Positions 15,162 through 23,000 of a DNA stretch of 63,806 bases are shown piece by piece. A model generated the notes under the pieces. It did no database searches. It was not told where the DNA came from and worked only from the letters and a program-made list of their open reading frames with translations. Each line of letters starts with the position of its first letter. Position 1 is the stretch's first letter. Source of the stretch: Streptomyces aureus (GTDB lineage Bacteria > Actinomycetota > Actinomycetes > Streptomycetales > Streptomycetaceae); the NCBI RefSeq assembly GCF_001418135.1, contig NZ_LIPQ01000074.1:1-63806 (forward strand), in the 5' to 3' direction. Made by a program: the position numbers and the translations under genes.

Positions 15162-15993
15162 CCTTGAGGCTGGCGAGGACGATCAGCGGAACGCCGAGCG
15201 CCTGGACGAGCCCGATGTGATGCCCGTACGCCACCCAGTCGGCGCCCATGGCGACGGCGGGGTAGGTGAAGGCCAGCACGGCGATCTTGGCGGTGGGCAG
15301 CTTGGCGTACGCGGCGTACATGAGGACGTACATCAGTCCGGTGTGGATGATCCCGAGCCCGACGAGCCAGCCCCAGCCGGCGCCGAGTTCCGACGCGGCG
15401 CCGAAGTCGGCGAACGGGAGCAGCAGCGGGATGCCGACCAGGACCTGGACGAGGGCGATTAGGTGCGGCCGTACGCCGGTGATCCGCTTGGTGACGATCG
15501 TCGACAGGGCGTAGAGGACGGCGGCGCCGAGCGCGAGCCCGAGGCCCTTGAGGGAGGCGGTGTCGCCGGGCCGTATCCCGGAGACGAGCACGAGCCCGGC
15601 GAACGCGACGGCGAGCCAGCCGAGCTTCGCGGCGGTGATCCGCTCCCGGAACAGCACGGCGCCGAACACCACCAGGAAGAACGGCTGCGTGTGGTAGACG
15701 ACGGTGGCGAAGGAGATCGAGGTGGCCTCGTACGCCTCGAAGAGCAGCACCCAGTTGAAGACGATGAACACGCCGCCGAGCGCGGCGAGTCCGAGCTTCC
15801 TCGGGGTGAGGCCGTGGCCGGTGAAGTATCCGCGGACCAGGCTGTACGCACCGAGGGCGGCGGCCCCGAAGAGGCACCGGAAGAACACCACGTTGAAGGG
15901 GGACGCCCCCGACTCCACGACGAAGATGCCGAGGGTGCCGGAGAGCACCATGGCGAGGGTGAGTTCGACGGTTCCCCTGGTCTCGTTTCTCAT
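15064..15993 (-). CDS. DMT superfamily (EamA) transporter
   Basis: A 309-residue exporter with ten predicted membrane helices in two EamA repeats (first LTLAMVLSGTLGIFVVE, second beginning near LGLALGAAVLYALSTIV). The final 33 residues are an Ala/Pro-rich cytoplasmic tail encoded opposite the end of the LysR gene. EamA proteins usually export amino acids or other small metabolites; the substrate here is unknown. TAGCGT ends 7 nt before the ATG with no ribosome-binding site, suggesting a leaderless transcript. Confidence 0.9.
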   Translation of the reverse strand: MRNETRGTVELTLAMVLSGTLGIFVVESGASPFNVVFFRCLFGAAALGAYSLVRGYFTGHGLTPRKLGLAALGGVFIVFNWVLLFEAYEATSISFATVVYHTQPFFLVVFGAVLFRERITAAKLGWLAVAFAGLVLVSGIRPGDTASLKGLGLALGAAVLYALSTIVTKRITGVRPHLIALVQVLVGIPLLLPFADFGAASELGAGWGWLVGLGIIHTGLMYVLMYAAYAKLPTAKIAVLAFTYPAVAMGADWVAYGHHIGLVQALGVPLIVLASLKVTLAARTPAAAPAPRTGGHAPEAASPVATRVG

Positions 15994-16000
15994 GACGACG

Positions 16001-16006
16001 ACGCTA
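16001..16006 (-). promoter_or_regulatory. -10 box of DMT transporter gene (leaderless arrangement)
   Basis: TAGCGT on the minus strand ends 7 nt before the ATG at 15993. Confidence 0.5.
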
Positions 16007-16080
16007 CGAGCGCCCCGGATCCGGGTCCACGAGCCAGTGGGGGGACCTGCCGATGGGGGCGATCGCCGGAGCCGATGGGG

Positions 16081-16124
16081 CCTCCCGGACCGCTGCCGCG
16101 AGCGGCGGGCGACGGTCCGGGAGG
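16081..16124. terminator. Strong hairpin downstream of the small secreted protein gene
   Basis: Perfect 12-bp arms CCTCCCGGACCG (16081-16092) and CGGTCCGGGAGG (16113-16124) enclose a second nested hairpin (CCGCT/AGCGG). It starts 4 nt after the stop of the minus-strand gene at 16129. Confidence 0.75.
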
Positions 16125-16128
16125 AGGC

Positions 16129-16320
16129 TCAGTCGTCGGAGCCGACGGTGTTGTCGTGACCGGCGTTGAAGACGTCGTCGTGCGCGAACTGGAGCCAGTC
16201 GCCGAAGACGACGGTGTGCGAGGCCTCCGGCTCGAACTCGACGTGGACATCGGCGCTCGCGACGCCGGCGGCGCCGAGGACGAGGGCACCGGTGGCGAGG
16301 ACGGTCAGCAGGGAACGCAT
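16129..16320 (-). CDS. Tiny secreted acidic protein
   Basis: A 63-residue precursor. It has a clear Sec signal peptide (MRSLLTVLATGALVLGAAG, cleavage after ASA at about residue 23) and a mature peptide of about 40 residues rich in Asp, Glu, His and Asn, with no Cys or Lys. GAGAGG lies 6 nt before the ATG, and a strong hairpin terminator follows, so this is a self-contained transcription unit and very likely a real gene despite its size. The acidic/His-rich mature part could bind metal or cell-wall partners. I do not recognise the family. Confidence 0.75.
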   Translation of the reverse strand: MRSLLTVLATGALVLGAAGVASADVHVEFEPEASHTVVFGDWLQFAHDDVFNAGHDNTVGSDD

Positions 16321-16523
16321 GGAGGACCTCTCGGTAGGACGGTGGAAGCGCCCCGCGCGACGGCGGAGCACCCGCACGCTAAGGCCCACCGCCGCCCCTC
16401 CCCCGGTCACCCGGCCGGTGCGGCCCCGGTCCTCAGCCGATCGGCGGCGAAGTGGCCCGTTCCGCTGCCGCACGAAGGGACCAGACCCATGGGACACCTG
16501 GTGCCCGCCATGGCCCTGTCGCG

Positions 16524-16868
16524 TCAGGGCGCGGCGAGCGGCGCCGGATGGCAGGGGCATGCGCACACGAGATGACGGACCCCGTGGACGCCACTGTCGC
16601 GGGGCACGTGGTCCCGGCAGCGGTCGTGGCGGCCGACGATGCAGCGCGGCGACGTGAACTCGGGCTCGGGCGCGGCCGTCAGCGCGTGGGTCAGCAGGGA
16701 CAGACTCACGGCGTCGGCGATCTCCGGCGTCACCCACCAGCCGTCCCCGGCCCGGTCGCGATGGTGACCGTCGTGCCCCACGGCGAGCACACAGACCGAA
16801 CCGCCCCACACCGCCCGCACCACGTCCGCGACGGCGAACACGGACCGCCGCGCCCCGCAGCGGCTCAT
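16524..16868 (-). CDS. Small Cys-rich protein of a GntR-linked module
   Basis: A 114-residue protein of unknown function. The C-terminal half has a cluster of Cys and His (SPRCIVGRHDRC followed by VCACPCH) that could hold zinc. The ATG at 16868 overlaps the stop of the upstream small gene (ATGA, 16865-16868). Small Cys-rich proteins like this often sit beside GntR/KorSA-type regulators in actinomycete integrative elements, so it may be a fixed remnant of one; this is inference, as no integrase or transfer gene is present. Confidence 0.6.
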   Translation of the reverse strand: MSRCGARRSVFAVADVVRAVWGGSVCVLAVGHDGHHRDRAGDGWWVTPEIADAVSLSLLTHALTAAPEPEFTSPRCIVGRHDRCRDHVPRDSGVHGVRHLVCACPCHPAPLAAP

Positions 16869-17224
16869 CGGGTGCTCCCGGCGTGGATGTTCCGGCGGTC
16901 GACGTCCACCCCGACCGTCGCGAGCCACAGCGTCCGCCGTCGGCCGCGCTGGGCGGCTCGCGCCGAGGTGGCCGTGAGGTAGGGGCGTTCCAGGGGCGAT
17001 CGGGCTCCGTCGAGCGGCAGTGCCTGCTCCCGGGCGTACGGGGACAGCCGGGCCGGGGCGCGGTGGCGTGGCGCGGTGGCCACCCGCGCCGCCGCGCGAC
17101 GGGGTCGGCGGCGGCCGGCCGGCCGGGGCCGGTGCCTGCCGGTGGGCGGCAGGGTCAGCATGAGAAGCCAGAGGAGGACCGGGATCCAGACCCGGCCCAG
17201 TACGCGCGCGATAGGGTTCCGCAC
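16865..17224 (-). CDS. Small basic membrane protein of a GntR-linked module
   Basis: A 119-residue protein with one membrane helix near the N-terminus (VWIPVLLWLLMLTLPP) followed by a very Arg-rich cytoplasmic region. The GTG at 17224 is chosen because GGAG lies 8 nt upstream; an in-frame ATG at 17293 would add 23 residues. It is translationally coupled to the Cys-rich gene and divergent from the GntR gene across a 28-bp perfect palindrome, so the pair is probably repressed by that GntR. Function unknown. Confidence 0.55.
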   Translation of the reverse strand: MRNPIARVLGRVWIPVLLWLLMLTLPPTGRHRPRPAGRRRPRRAAARVATAPRHRAPARLSPYAREQALPLDGARSPLERPYLTATSARAAQRGRRRTLWLATVGVDVDRRNIHAGSTR

Positions 17225-17303
17225 GTCATCAACTCCGTTGGTAGTTGGTGGCCATGCCCCGGGGCCGTTCCAGCGGTCGCCGGGGTCTTCCATGTGCGTC
17301 ACC

Positions 17304-17340
17304 GTAGCGCGTGCTACACAGTGATGCATCACTGTGTAGC
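17304..17340. promoter_or_regulatory. GntR operator: 28-bp perfect palindrome with an extra half-site
   Basis: GCTACACAGTGATG (17313-17326) is followed directly by its exact reverse complement (17327-17340). A further GTAGC at 17304-17308 forms a second, overlapping palindrome GTAGC-GCGT-GCTAC with the left arm. The element lies between the divergent GntR and small-membrane-protein genes. Confidence 0.8.
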
Positions 17341-17374
17341 TAGACCCATCCGAACGTGTCTTTGTATGACTATC

Positions 17375-17380
17375 TAGCAT
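17375..17380 (+). promoter_or_regulatory. -10 box of gntR-type gene (leaderless arrangement)
   Basis: TAGCAT ends 6 nt before the ATG at 17387; no ribosome-binding site is present. Confidence 0.55.
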
Positions 17381-17386
17381 TGCCTC

Positions 17387-17650
17387 ATGAGCCTTGACCC
17401 TCAGTCGGGACGCCCGCTGTACATGCAGCTCGCCGACGTGATCGCAGCGAAGATCGATTCCGGGGAGTACGCCCCCGACCGGATGATCCCCACCCCGGCC
17501 CGCTTGGCCGACGAATTCGGAATCGCCGTTCTGACCGCACGCAGGGCTATGCGGGAACTCCGCGAGCGCGGACTGATCGTCACCGTGCCCGGCAAGGGCT
17601 CCTACGTCACGCCCACCGCTGGAAAGGGCAGCCCCTCCGCCGAGGCGTGA
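17387..17650 (+). CDS. Short GntR family transcriptional regulator
   Basis: An 87-residue protein that consists of the GntR winged helix-turn-helix alone: PLYMQLADVIAAKIDSGEYA, then IPTPARLADEFGIAVLTARRAM, and the wing LIVTVPGKGSYV. There is no effector-binding domain, unlike the FadR, HutC or MocR classes; this short form is often seen beside mobile-element or antibiotic-resistance genes in Streptomyces. TAGCAT ends 6 nt before the ATG, pointing to a leaderless message. The 28-bp palindrome upstream is the obvious binding site. Confidence 0.88.
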   Translation: MSLDPQSGRPLYMQLADVIAAKIDSGEYAPDRMIPTPARLADEFGIAVLTARRAMRELRERGLIVTVPGKGSYVTPTAGKGSPSAEA

Positions 17651-17681
17651 ATACGACGCCCCGGCGGGGAAGGCTCCCCGC

Positions 17682-18134
17682 ATGGACCAGGAACAAGCCC
17701 GCAGGTGGCTCGCGACCGCCGTCGCCGAGGCCCGCGCCGGGCTCGCCGAGGGCGGGATCCCGATCGGGGCCGCGCTGTACGGGGCGGACGGCGCGCTGCT
17801 CGGGCGCGGGCGCAACCGGCGCGTGCAGGACGGGGATCCGTCGACGCACGCGGAGACCGCCGCCTTCCGGGCCGCCGGCCGGCAGCGCTCGTACCGGGGT
17901 ACGACGATGGTGACGACCCTCTCGCCCTGCTGGTACTGCTCCGGCCTGGTGCGGCAGTTCGGGATCTCACGGCTGGTCGTCGGGGAGGCGGAGACCTTCC
18001 ACGGCGGGCACGACTGGCTGGCGGAGCACGGGGTCGAGGTCCTCGTCCTCGACGATCCCGAATGCGCCGCGCTGATGCGGGAATTCATCACCGCACATCC
18101 GGCTCTCTGGAACGAGGACATCGGCGATGAGTGA
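17682..18134 (+). CDS. Zinc nucleoside/cytosine deaminase
   Basis: A 150-residue cytidine/deoxycytidylate deaminase-superfamily enzyme. The zinc site is THAE (His56, Glu58) and SPCWYC (Cys83, Cys86). The overall pattern, with GGIPIGAALYGADG near the start and TTLSPCWYC, is closest to yeast-type cytosine deaminase and its bacterial relatives. The stop overlaps the ATG of the dioxygenase gene by 8 nt, so they form a coupled pair that probably acts on the same base or its analogue. Substrate specificity (cytosine, isocytosine or another heterocycle) is not certain. Confidence 0.85.
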   Translation: MDQEQARRWLATAVAEARAGLAEGGIPIGAALYGADGALLGRGRNRRVQDGDPSTHAETAAFRAAGRQRSYRGTTMVTTLSPCWYCSGLVRQFGISRLVVGEAETFHGGHDWLAEHGVEVLVLDDPECAALMREFITAHPALWNEDIGDE

Positions 18135-19047
18135 ACCCGGCCGTGAGGCGCGCCTCCCCGTCATCGACCTCGCTCGCGATCCGGCGCCGCAGCTGCCCGC
18201 CGTCGACCGCGCCCTCCGCGAGGCCGGTTTCCTGCTCGTGACGGGGCACGGCGTCGGCACCGGGCTCCGTGACGAGATCCGGGCCGCCGGCCGCCGCTTC
18301 TTCCACCTCCCGCCCGCCGTCAAGGAGCGGTACGCCGTGCGGGTCGGCGGCCGGGGCTGGCTCGGGCCCGGCGCGGAGGCCAACGGGTACGCGGAGGGCA
18401 CGGCGACGCCGCCCGACCTGAAGGAGTCGCTGTCCTTCGCGGCGGACGAGCCGACCGGCGACCCGGCCGTGGACGCCGAGTGGTTCCTGCCGAACACCTG
18501 GCCCGCCGAGGTCCCCGAGCTGAAGCCGCTGGTGGAGACGTATCTGGCGCAGATGAAGACGCTCGCGGACCGGGTCCTGGACCTGCTCGGCGTGGCTCTC
18601 GGCGAGGAGCGGGACTTCTTCACCCGGCACACCGGACACCCCACCTTCGGCTTCAACATCAACTGGTACCCGGGGCGGGAGCGGACGGGCGAGCCGGAGC
18701 CGGGCCAGTTCCGCATCGGGCCGCACACGGACTTCGGCACGGTCACCGTCCTGGACCGGGAGGCCGGCAAGGGCGGGCTGCAGGTCTTCACCGACGCGGG
18801 CGGCTGGCAGGACGCCCCGTACGACCCCGCCGCCTTCACCGTCAACATCGGTGACCTGATGGCCGGTTGGACCGGAGGACGCTGGCGTTCGGGACGCCAC
18901 CGGGTGCTGCCGCCGCCGGCCGACGTCCCCACGGAGGAGCTGATGTCGCTCGTGTACTTCTACGAGTGCACACCCGGGACGACGATCCACGGCATCGAGT
19001 CGCACGGATACCTGCGGGCCCAGCTCGACGCGATCGCCACGGACTGA
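18127..19047 (+). CDS. Isopenicillin N synthase-family 2-oxoglutarate/Fe(II) dioxygenase
   Basis: A 306-residue non-haem iron oxygenase. It has the DIOX_N start (LPVIDLARDPAPQLPAVDRA, GFLLVTGHGV) and the iron triad HTDFG (His and Asp at about residues 198-200) plus GRHRV (His at about 258). The family hydroxylates or closes rings using O2, mostly with 2-oxoglutarate. It is translated together with the deaminase in front. In some organisms pyrimidine catabolism uses a thymine/pyrimidine dioxygenase, so a base-degrading pair is one reading; secondary metabolism is another. Confidence 0.85.
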   Translation: MSEPGREARLPVIDLARDPAPQLPAVDRALREAGFLLVTGHGVGTGLRDEIRAAGRRFFHLPPAVKERYAVRVGGRGWLGPGAEANGYAEGTATPPDLKESLSFAADEPTGDPAVDAEWFLPNTWPAEVPELKPLVETYLAQMKTLADRVLDLLGVALGEERDFFTRHTGHPTFGFNINWYPGRERTGEPEPGQFRIGPHTDFGTVTVLDREAGKGGLQVFTDAGGWQDAPYDPAAFTVNIGDLMAGWTGGRWRSGRHRVLPPPADVPTEELMSLVYFYECTPGTTIHGIESHGYLRAQLDAIATD

Positions 19048-19324
19048 CGGTCCCCGGCACCCGGCCGCTCCGGCACACAGCGCCGTCGGCTGGGGCAACA
19101 CCGCCCTGACCACCGCGCTGGTCGTCTACTGGGCCCCGGCCGTCGGTATCGCGGTCAGGCCCCGCCCCTCCCGGCACCGGACGACGCCGACGCCACCGCG
19201 GCACGGCACCCGCCTCGCCCGAGGACACGCCTTCGCAACGACTCGAAAGCAGAGTCGAAAAGCCCACCGCTTTCCCAACACGCCGTCGATATCCTTGAGT
19301 TGACTGTGACGGGGGTGACGGTTC

Positions 19325-21418
19325 GTGGACAGGGAGCTGTACGGCCGCGAGGCGGCCTTGCACGATGCCGGACTGGTCGCGCGCCTCAGCGGCCTCACGA
19401 AGCACGGCGCCTCCCGGGTGCCGTTCGAGCACGGTGACGATCCGCCGGTCACCGTCTTCACCGGCGGGCGCGGTACGGGCAAGACCGCCCTGCTCAAGGA
19501 GGTCCGCAACCGCTACAAGGGGTACACGCCGCTGGCGCTCCTCGACTGCGCGCACATCGAACCGCCCGCCGACCACGGCCCCGGCTGGACCCCGCTCACC
19601 GGGGCCCTCGCCGAGCTCGCCGTACAGCTGTCGCCGAGGGTGCTCGGCGCGCGGCCGGTGAGGTTCCCCCGGGTCTCGCTCGGGCTCGTCGCGGTCGCCT
19701 CGATCGGCTGGTCGCAGGAGGACGACGAGCGGGCCCGGCGGGACCTCCAGCGGCTCGGGCCGCTGCTCGCGACCGTCGACCCGACCAGGGGCGCGGCCAC
19801 CCACTGGGTCGGCAAGGTGCTCGCCAAACTGGCCGCCACGTTCGCCGAGGCCACCGTCCCGCTCGCCGGGCTGCTGGCCGAGGCGACCGTGGAGACCGTC
19901 CTGGAGGAGGTGTTCGGCCGCCTCCAGCGCACCTCGGAGAGCTGGTACGGCAGCTATCGCAACGCCGGCGGACGCGGCAAGGCGGGCCTCCAGCAGCTAG
20001 CGATCGACTTCGAGCAGGGTGGCCGGCGTCGCGCCGAGGCCGAGGGATTCCTCGTCGGAGCGCTGACCGAGGACCTCCTGCACCCGTACGTGGGGATCCG
20101 CCGCGGCGGCCGGATCGGCCGCCCGCTGGTCCTCCTCGACAACGCCCACGAACCCCTCGGCCGACAGCTCGTCGAACCGATCCTGCGCGCCCGCGCCGAA
20201 GGCCGCCGCGACCGGGTCGTCGTCCTCGCCACCTCCCGGGTCCGCGAGCACGAGGGGCTGCGCAACGCCACCAGGACCCGGCTGCCGGAGACCGCGCACC
20301 GGGCGCCGAGCCCGCGCGACACCCGCGTCGGCTCCGGCATCCTCGCCGTGGAGCTCACCCCGCTCTCCCCCTCCCAGACCCGCTCCGCCTTCGACCACCA
20401 CGACCCGGCGGGCCGGACACCCACCGAACTCGCCCGAGCCGTCCACCGGTTGACCGGTGGCCGCCCCCTCGGCGTCGCCCTCCTCGGCCGGGCCGCCGGA
20501 GAGGCCCCGGAGCATCTGCGGGCCGGCCTCACCCCGGGCGGGCTGCTCGACCTGACCGTGGAACTCCGCGAGGACACGCCGCCGGTGCCCGTCGCCCCCA
20601 CCCTCCTCGCCGAACTCCTCCCGGTGCGGCGGCCCGGCCCGTACGCCGTGCTCGCCGCCGCCCACGACGAGGAGTCCGCCCGGATGCTCGCCCACGCCCG
20701 GCTCCAGGGCGAGTCCCTGGACGGGGACGTCGCGCTGCGCGTCCGCGACCAGCTGCGCTCCGAGGACTGGGCCGCCTCCGAACCGGGCTCGGGCCACTTC
20801 GTCGCCGATCCGCTCCTGCGCGCCCTGCTCCTGCACCGCCTCCGCTTCGAGGACGGCGACCATCCCCGGTACACGGCCTGGCACGCCGTCCACGAGACCC
20901 TGCACCGGCACTACGGCCCCGAGCCCGGCCCGTACCGCCTCCATCACGACCTGGCGCTCGGCCGCACCGAGGAGGCCGTCACCCAGCTGCGGCTCACCTT
21001 CCCGGAGCAGGACGTCCTCGGCTGGCTGGAGCGGCTGCGGTTCATCGGCTCGGCCCCGTACCCCCGCGAGCACGGCCGGACCGGGCCGGACCCGCGCCGG
21101 GCGATCGCCCTCGGCCAACGACCGCCGGGCGGAGCGAGCGGCGCGACGGCCGAGGACCTGCCTCCCGGACTCGACCACGACACCACCGAACTCCACCTGT
21201 CCGTACGGCGGCTGCTGCACGCCGTATGGCTGCTGACCGATCCGCTCGCACTGCCCGACGACGAGGTGGCCGACCGCCTCGCGCACGAACTGCGCCGGCT
21301 CTCCGGCCGTCATCTGACGGGCAGCGGTTCGCTCTGGGACGCGGCCACCCACTGGCCGCGCGACATCCGTGCCTGGCGGGAGCTGTCGCTGCCGCCGGGC
21401 CGCGAGGACGGAGTCTGA
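19325..21418 (+). CDS. STAND/AAA-like P-loop NTPase of unknown function
   Basis: A 697-residue cytoplasmic ATPase. Walker A is GGRGTGKT (residues 47-54), a Walker B-like strand is LVLLDNAHE (about 268-276), and a sensor-like strand VVVLATSRVRE (about 297-307) is followed by LTPLSPSQTRSAF and LTGGRPLGVALLG, the order seen in STAND/AAA_16-type switch NTPases. The C-terminal 300 residues are helical and may form the sensor or partner-binding part. It starts at a GTG. Four nucleotides after its stop the membrane-anchored binding-protein gene begins, so the two almost certainly work together. No known signalling system is matched. Confidence 0.75.
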   Translation: MDRELYGREAALHDAGLVARLSGLTKHGASRVPFEHGDDPPVTVFTGGRGTGKTALLKEVRNRYKGYTPLALLDCAHIEPPADHGPGWTPLTGALAELAVQLSPRVLGARPVRFPRVSLGLVAVASIGWSQEDDERARRDLQRLGPLLATVDPTRGAATHWVGKVLAKLAATFAEATVPLAGLLAEATVETVLEEVFGRLQRTSESWYGSYRNAGGRGKAGLQQLAIDFEQGGRRRAEAEGFLVGALTEDLLHPYVGIRRGGRIGRPLVLLDNAHEPLGRQLVEPILRARAEGRRDRVVVLATSRVREHEGLRNATRTRLPETAHRAPSPRDTRVGSGILAVELTPLSPSQTRSAFDHHDPAGRTPTELARAVHRLTGGRPLGVALLGRAAGEAPEHLRAGLTPGGLLDLTVELREDTPPVPVAPTLLAELLPVRRPGPYAVLAAAHDEESARMLAHARLQGESLDGDVALRVRDQLRSEDWAASEPGSGHFVADPLLRALLLHRLRFEDGDHPRYTAWHAVHETLHRHYGPEPGPYRLHHDLALGRTEEAVTQLRLTFPEQDVLGWLERLRFIGSAPYPREHGRTGPDPRRAIALGQRPPGGASGATAEDLPPGLDHDTTELHLSVRRLLHAVWLLTDPLALPDDEVADRLAHELRRLSGRHLTGSGSLWDAATHWPRDIRAWRELSLPPGREDGV

Positions 21419-21422
21419 CGCC

Positions 21423-22994
21423 ATGCCCGACCGCCCGACCGCCCCGCGCACCGGCCGCCCGCTCGACCGGCTGCGGCGCCGCGTCCGCACCCCCCGCCAG
21501 AAGCTCGTCGCGTCCGTCGTCACCGCCGCCGTCGTCCTCGGCCTGGGCGGGTACGCCGTCGCCCGGCTCACCACCCCGGAGGACCGTTCCTGCGCCGCGG
21601 GGGTCGAAAGACCGGAGGGCAGCGGCGAATGCGTCGGCGTCAACGGCGACGGTCACGCCTTCGGCGTACCCGAACTCGCCGAGGTCGCCCGGGCCATCGG
21701 CGCCGAGAACGCCGCACTCAAACCCGGCGAGTACGCCACCGTCGCCGTCCTCCTGCCGCTGACCTCGACCGACAGCGGCATGCGGGTCAAGGTGCTGCAC
21801 GAGGTGCAGGGCGCGTACGCCTACCAGTACCGGGCCAACCACGAGTCCAACAGCGAGACCCCGAAGATCCGCCTCGTCCTCGCCAACACCGGCAAGGGCA
21901 ACGCCCACTGGCGCGGCACCGTCGACCGGCTGATCGCCATGACCGGCGCCCCCGACCGGCTGCGGGCCGTCTCCGGCGTCGCCACCTCCTCCACCGAGGT
22001 ACGCGAGTCGGTGACCGCCCTCACCGGCGCCGGAATCGCCGTCGTCGGCACCACCATCACCGCCGACGACATCGCCAACGGCCCGGGCCCCGGACACAAC
22101 CGCTACCCCGGCCTCGCCCGCGTCTCCCCCACCAACAACGACGAGGCCAAGGCCCTCGCGAACTTCGGCCGCGTCGACGCCGCCAAGGCCCTCCTCGTCC
22201 AGGACACCCGCAGCGGCGACCACTACACCGACACCCTCAAGTCCGCCTTCGCCGCGTCCCTCAAGGGCGCGCCCTACGAGCCGCAGCTCTTCACCTCGCC
22301 CGCCGACCCCACCGACGAGGGCACCACCGCCAACACCTTCCGCCAGATCACCCATCTGATCTGCGACACCCGCGCCGAGACGGTCTTCTTCGCGGGCCGC
22401 CACACCCAGCTGCGCCAGTTCATCAACGCACTCGGCTCGCGCGGCTGCCTCGACCGCGCCTTCACGATCCTGACCGGCGACGAGGGCTCGTACCTGGGCG
22501 CGGACGAGAAGCTCGACCGGAACGCCCTGAAGGCGAAGCTGACCGTGCGGTACGCGGCCCTCGCCCACCCGGACGCGTGGAAGCCGGCGGCGGGGCGGAA
22601 GGTCCCGGCGACGGGCGGTTCGGTGGTGGCCTACTCGACCTTCGTCACGGACATCGCCCGCGCCTCGAAGGAGCCGGTGCCGCTCGCGGACGGCCAGGCG
22701 ATCGTCGCGTACGACGCGATGGCGACGGCGGTGCACGCGATCCGCCAGGCGACCCCGCAGGGCTCCCAGTACCCGGAACTCGCCGACGTGGTCACCCAGT
22801 GGCCGCAGGTCAAGGGCTCGCTGCGGGTGCAGGGCGCGAGCGGCTGGATCTGCCTGGACAACTACGGGAACCCGTACAACAAGGCGGTCCCGATCGTGGA
22901 ACTGGCCCAGGACGGCAGCCAGCGCTTCGTCCAGATCGCCTGGCCGGAGGGCAGACCGCCGTCCACGTCCTGCCTGCCCCCGAAGCGGGGGTAG
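21423..22994 (+). CDS. Membrane-anchored periplasmic-binding-fold (type 1) protein
   Basis: A 523-residue protein. It has a basic N-terminus and one membrane helix (LVASVVTAAVVLGLGGYAV, residues about 31-49) without a lipobox, then a large extracellular domain. That domain resembles the Leu/Ile/Val-binding (type 1) fold: VAVLLPLTSTDSGMRVKVLHE, IRLVLANTGKGNAHW, AVSGVATSS, ARVSPTNNDEA, ALLVQDTRSGDHYTDTL and LTGDEGSYL follow the expected order. No ABC permease is nearby. It is 4 nt downstream of the P-loop NTPase, suggesting a ligand sensor coupled to a cytoplasmic switch rather than a transporter subunit. Confidence 0.75.
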   Translation: MPDRPTAPRTGRPLDRLRRRVRTPRQKLVASVVTAAVVLGLGGYAVARLTTPEDRSCAAGVERPEGSGECVGVNGDGHAFGVPELAEVARAIGAENAALKPGEYATVAVLLPLTSTDSGMRVKVLHEVQGAYAYQYRANHESNSETPKIRLVLANTGKGNAHWRGTVDRLIAMTGAPDRLRAVSGVATSSTEVRESVTALTGAGIAVVGTTITADDIANGPGPGHNRYPGLARVSPTNNDEAKALANFGRVDAAKALLVQDTRSGDHYTDTLKSAFAASLKGAPYEPQLFTSPADPTDEGTTANTFRQITHLICDTRAETVFFAGRHTQLRQFINALGSRGCLDRAFTILTGDEGSYLGADEKLDRNALKAKLTVRYAALAHPDAWKPAAGRKVPATGGSVVAYSTFVTDIARASKEPVPLADGQAIVAYDAMATAVHAIRQATPQGSQYPELADVVTQWPQVKGSLRVQGASGWICLDNYGNPYNKAVPIVELAQDGSQRFVQIAWPEGRPPSTSCLPPKRG

Positions 22995-23000
22995 CCGGGC

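Noticed and set aside
19081..19162. Hydrophobic coding-like stretch (NTALTTALVVYWAPAV) in the gap before the NTPase gene
   Set aside because: It looks like one membrane helix of a decayed gene, but has no start, ribosome-binding site or further homologous context, so it cannot be supported.
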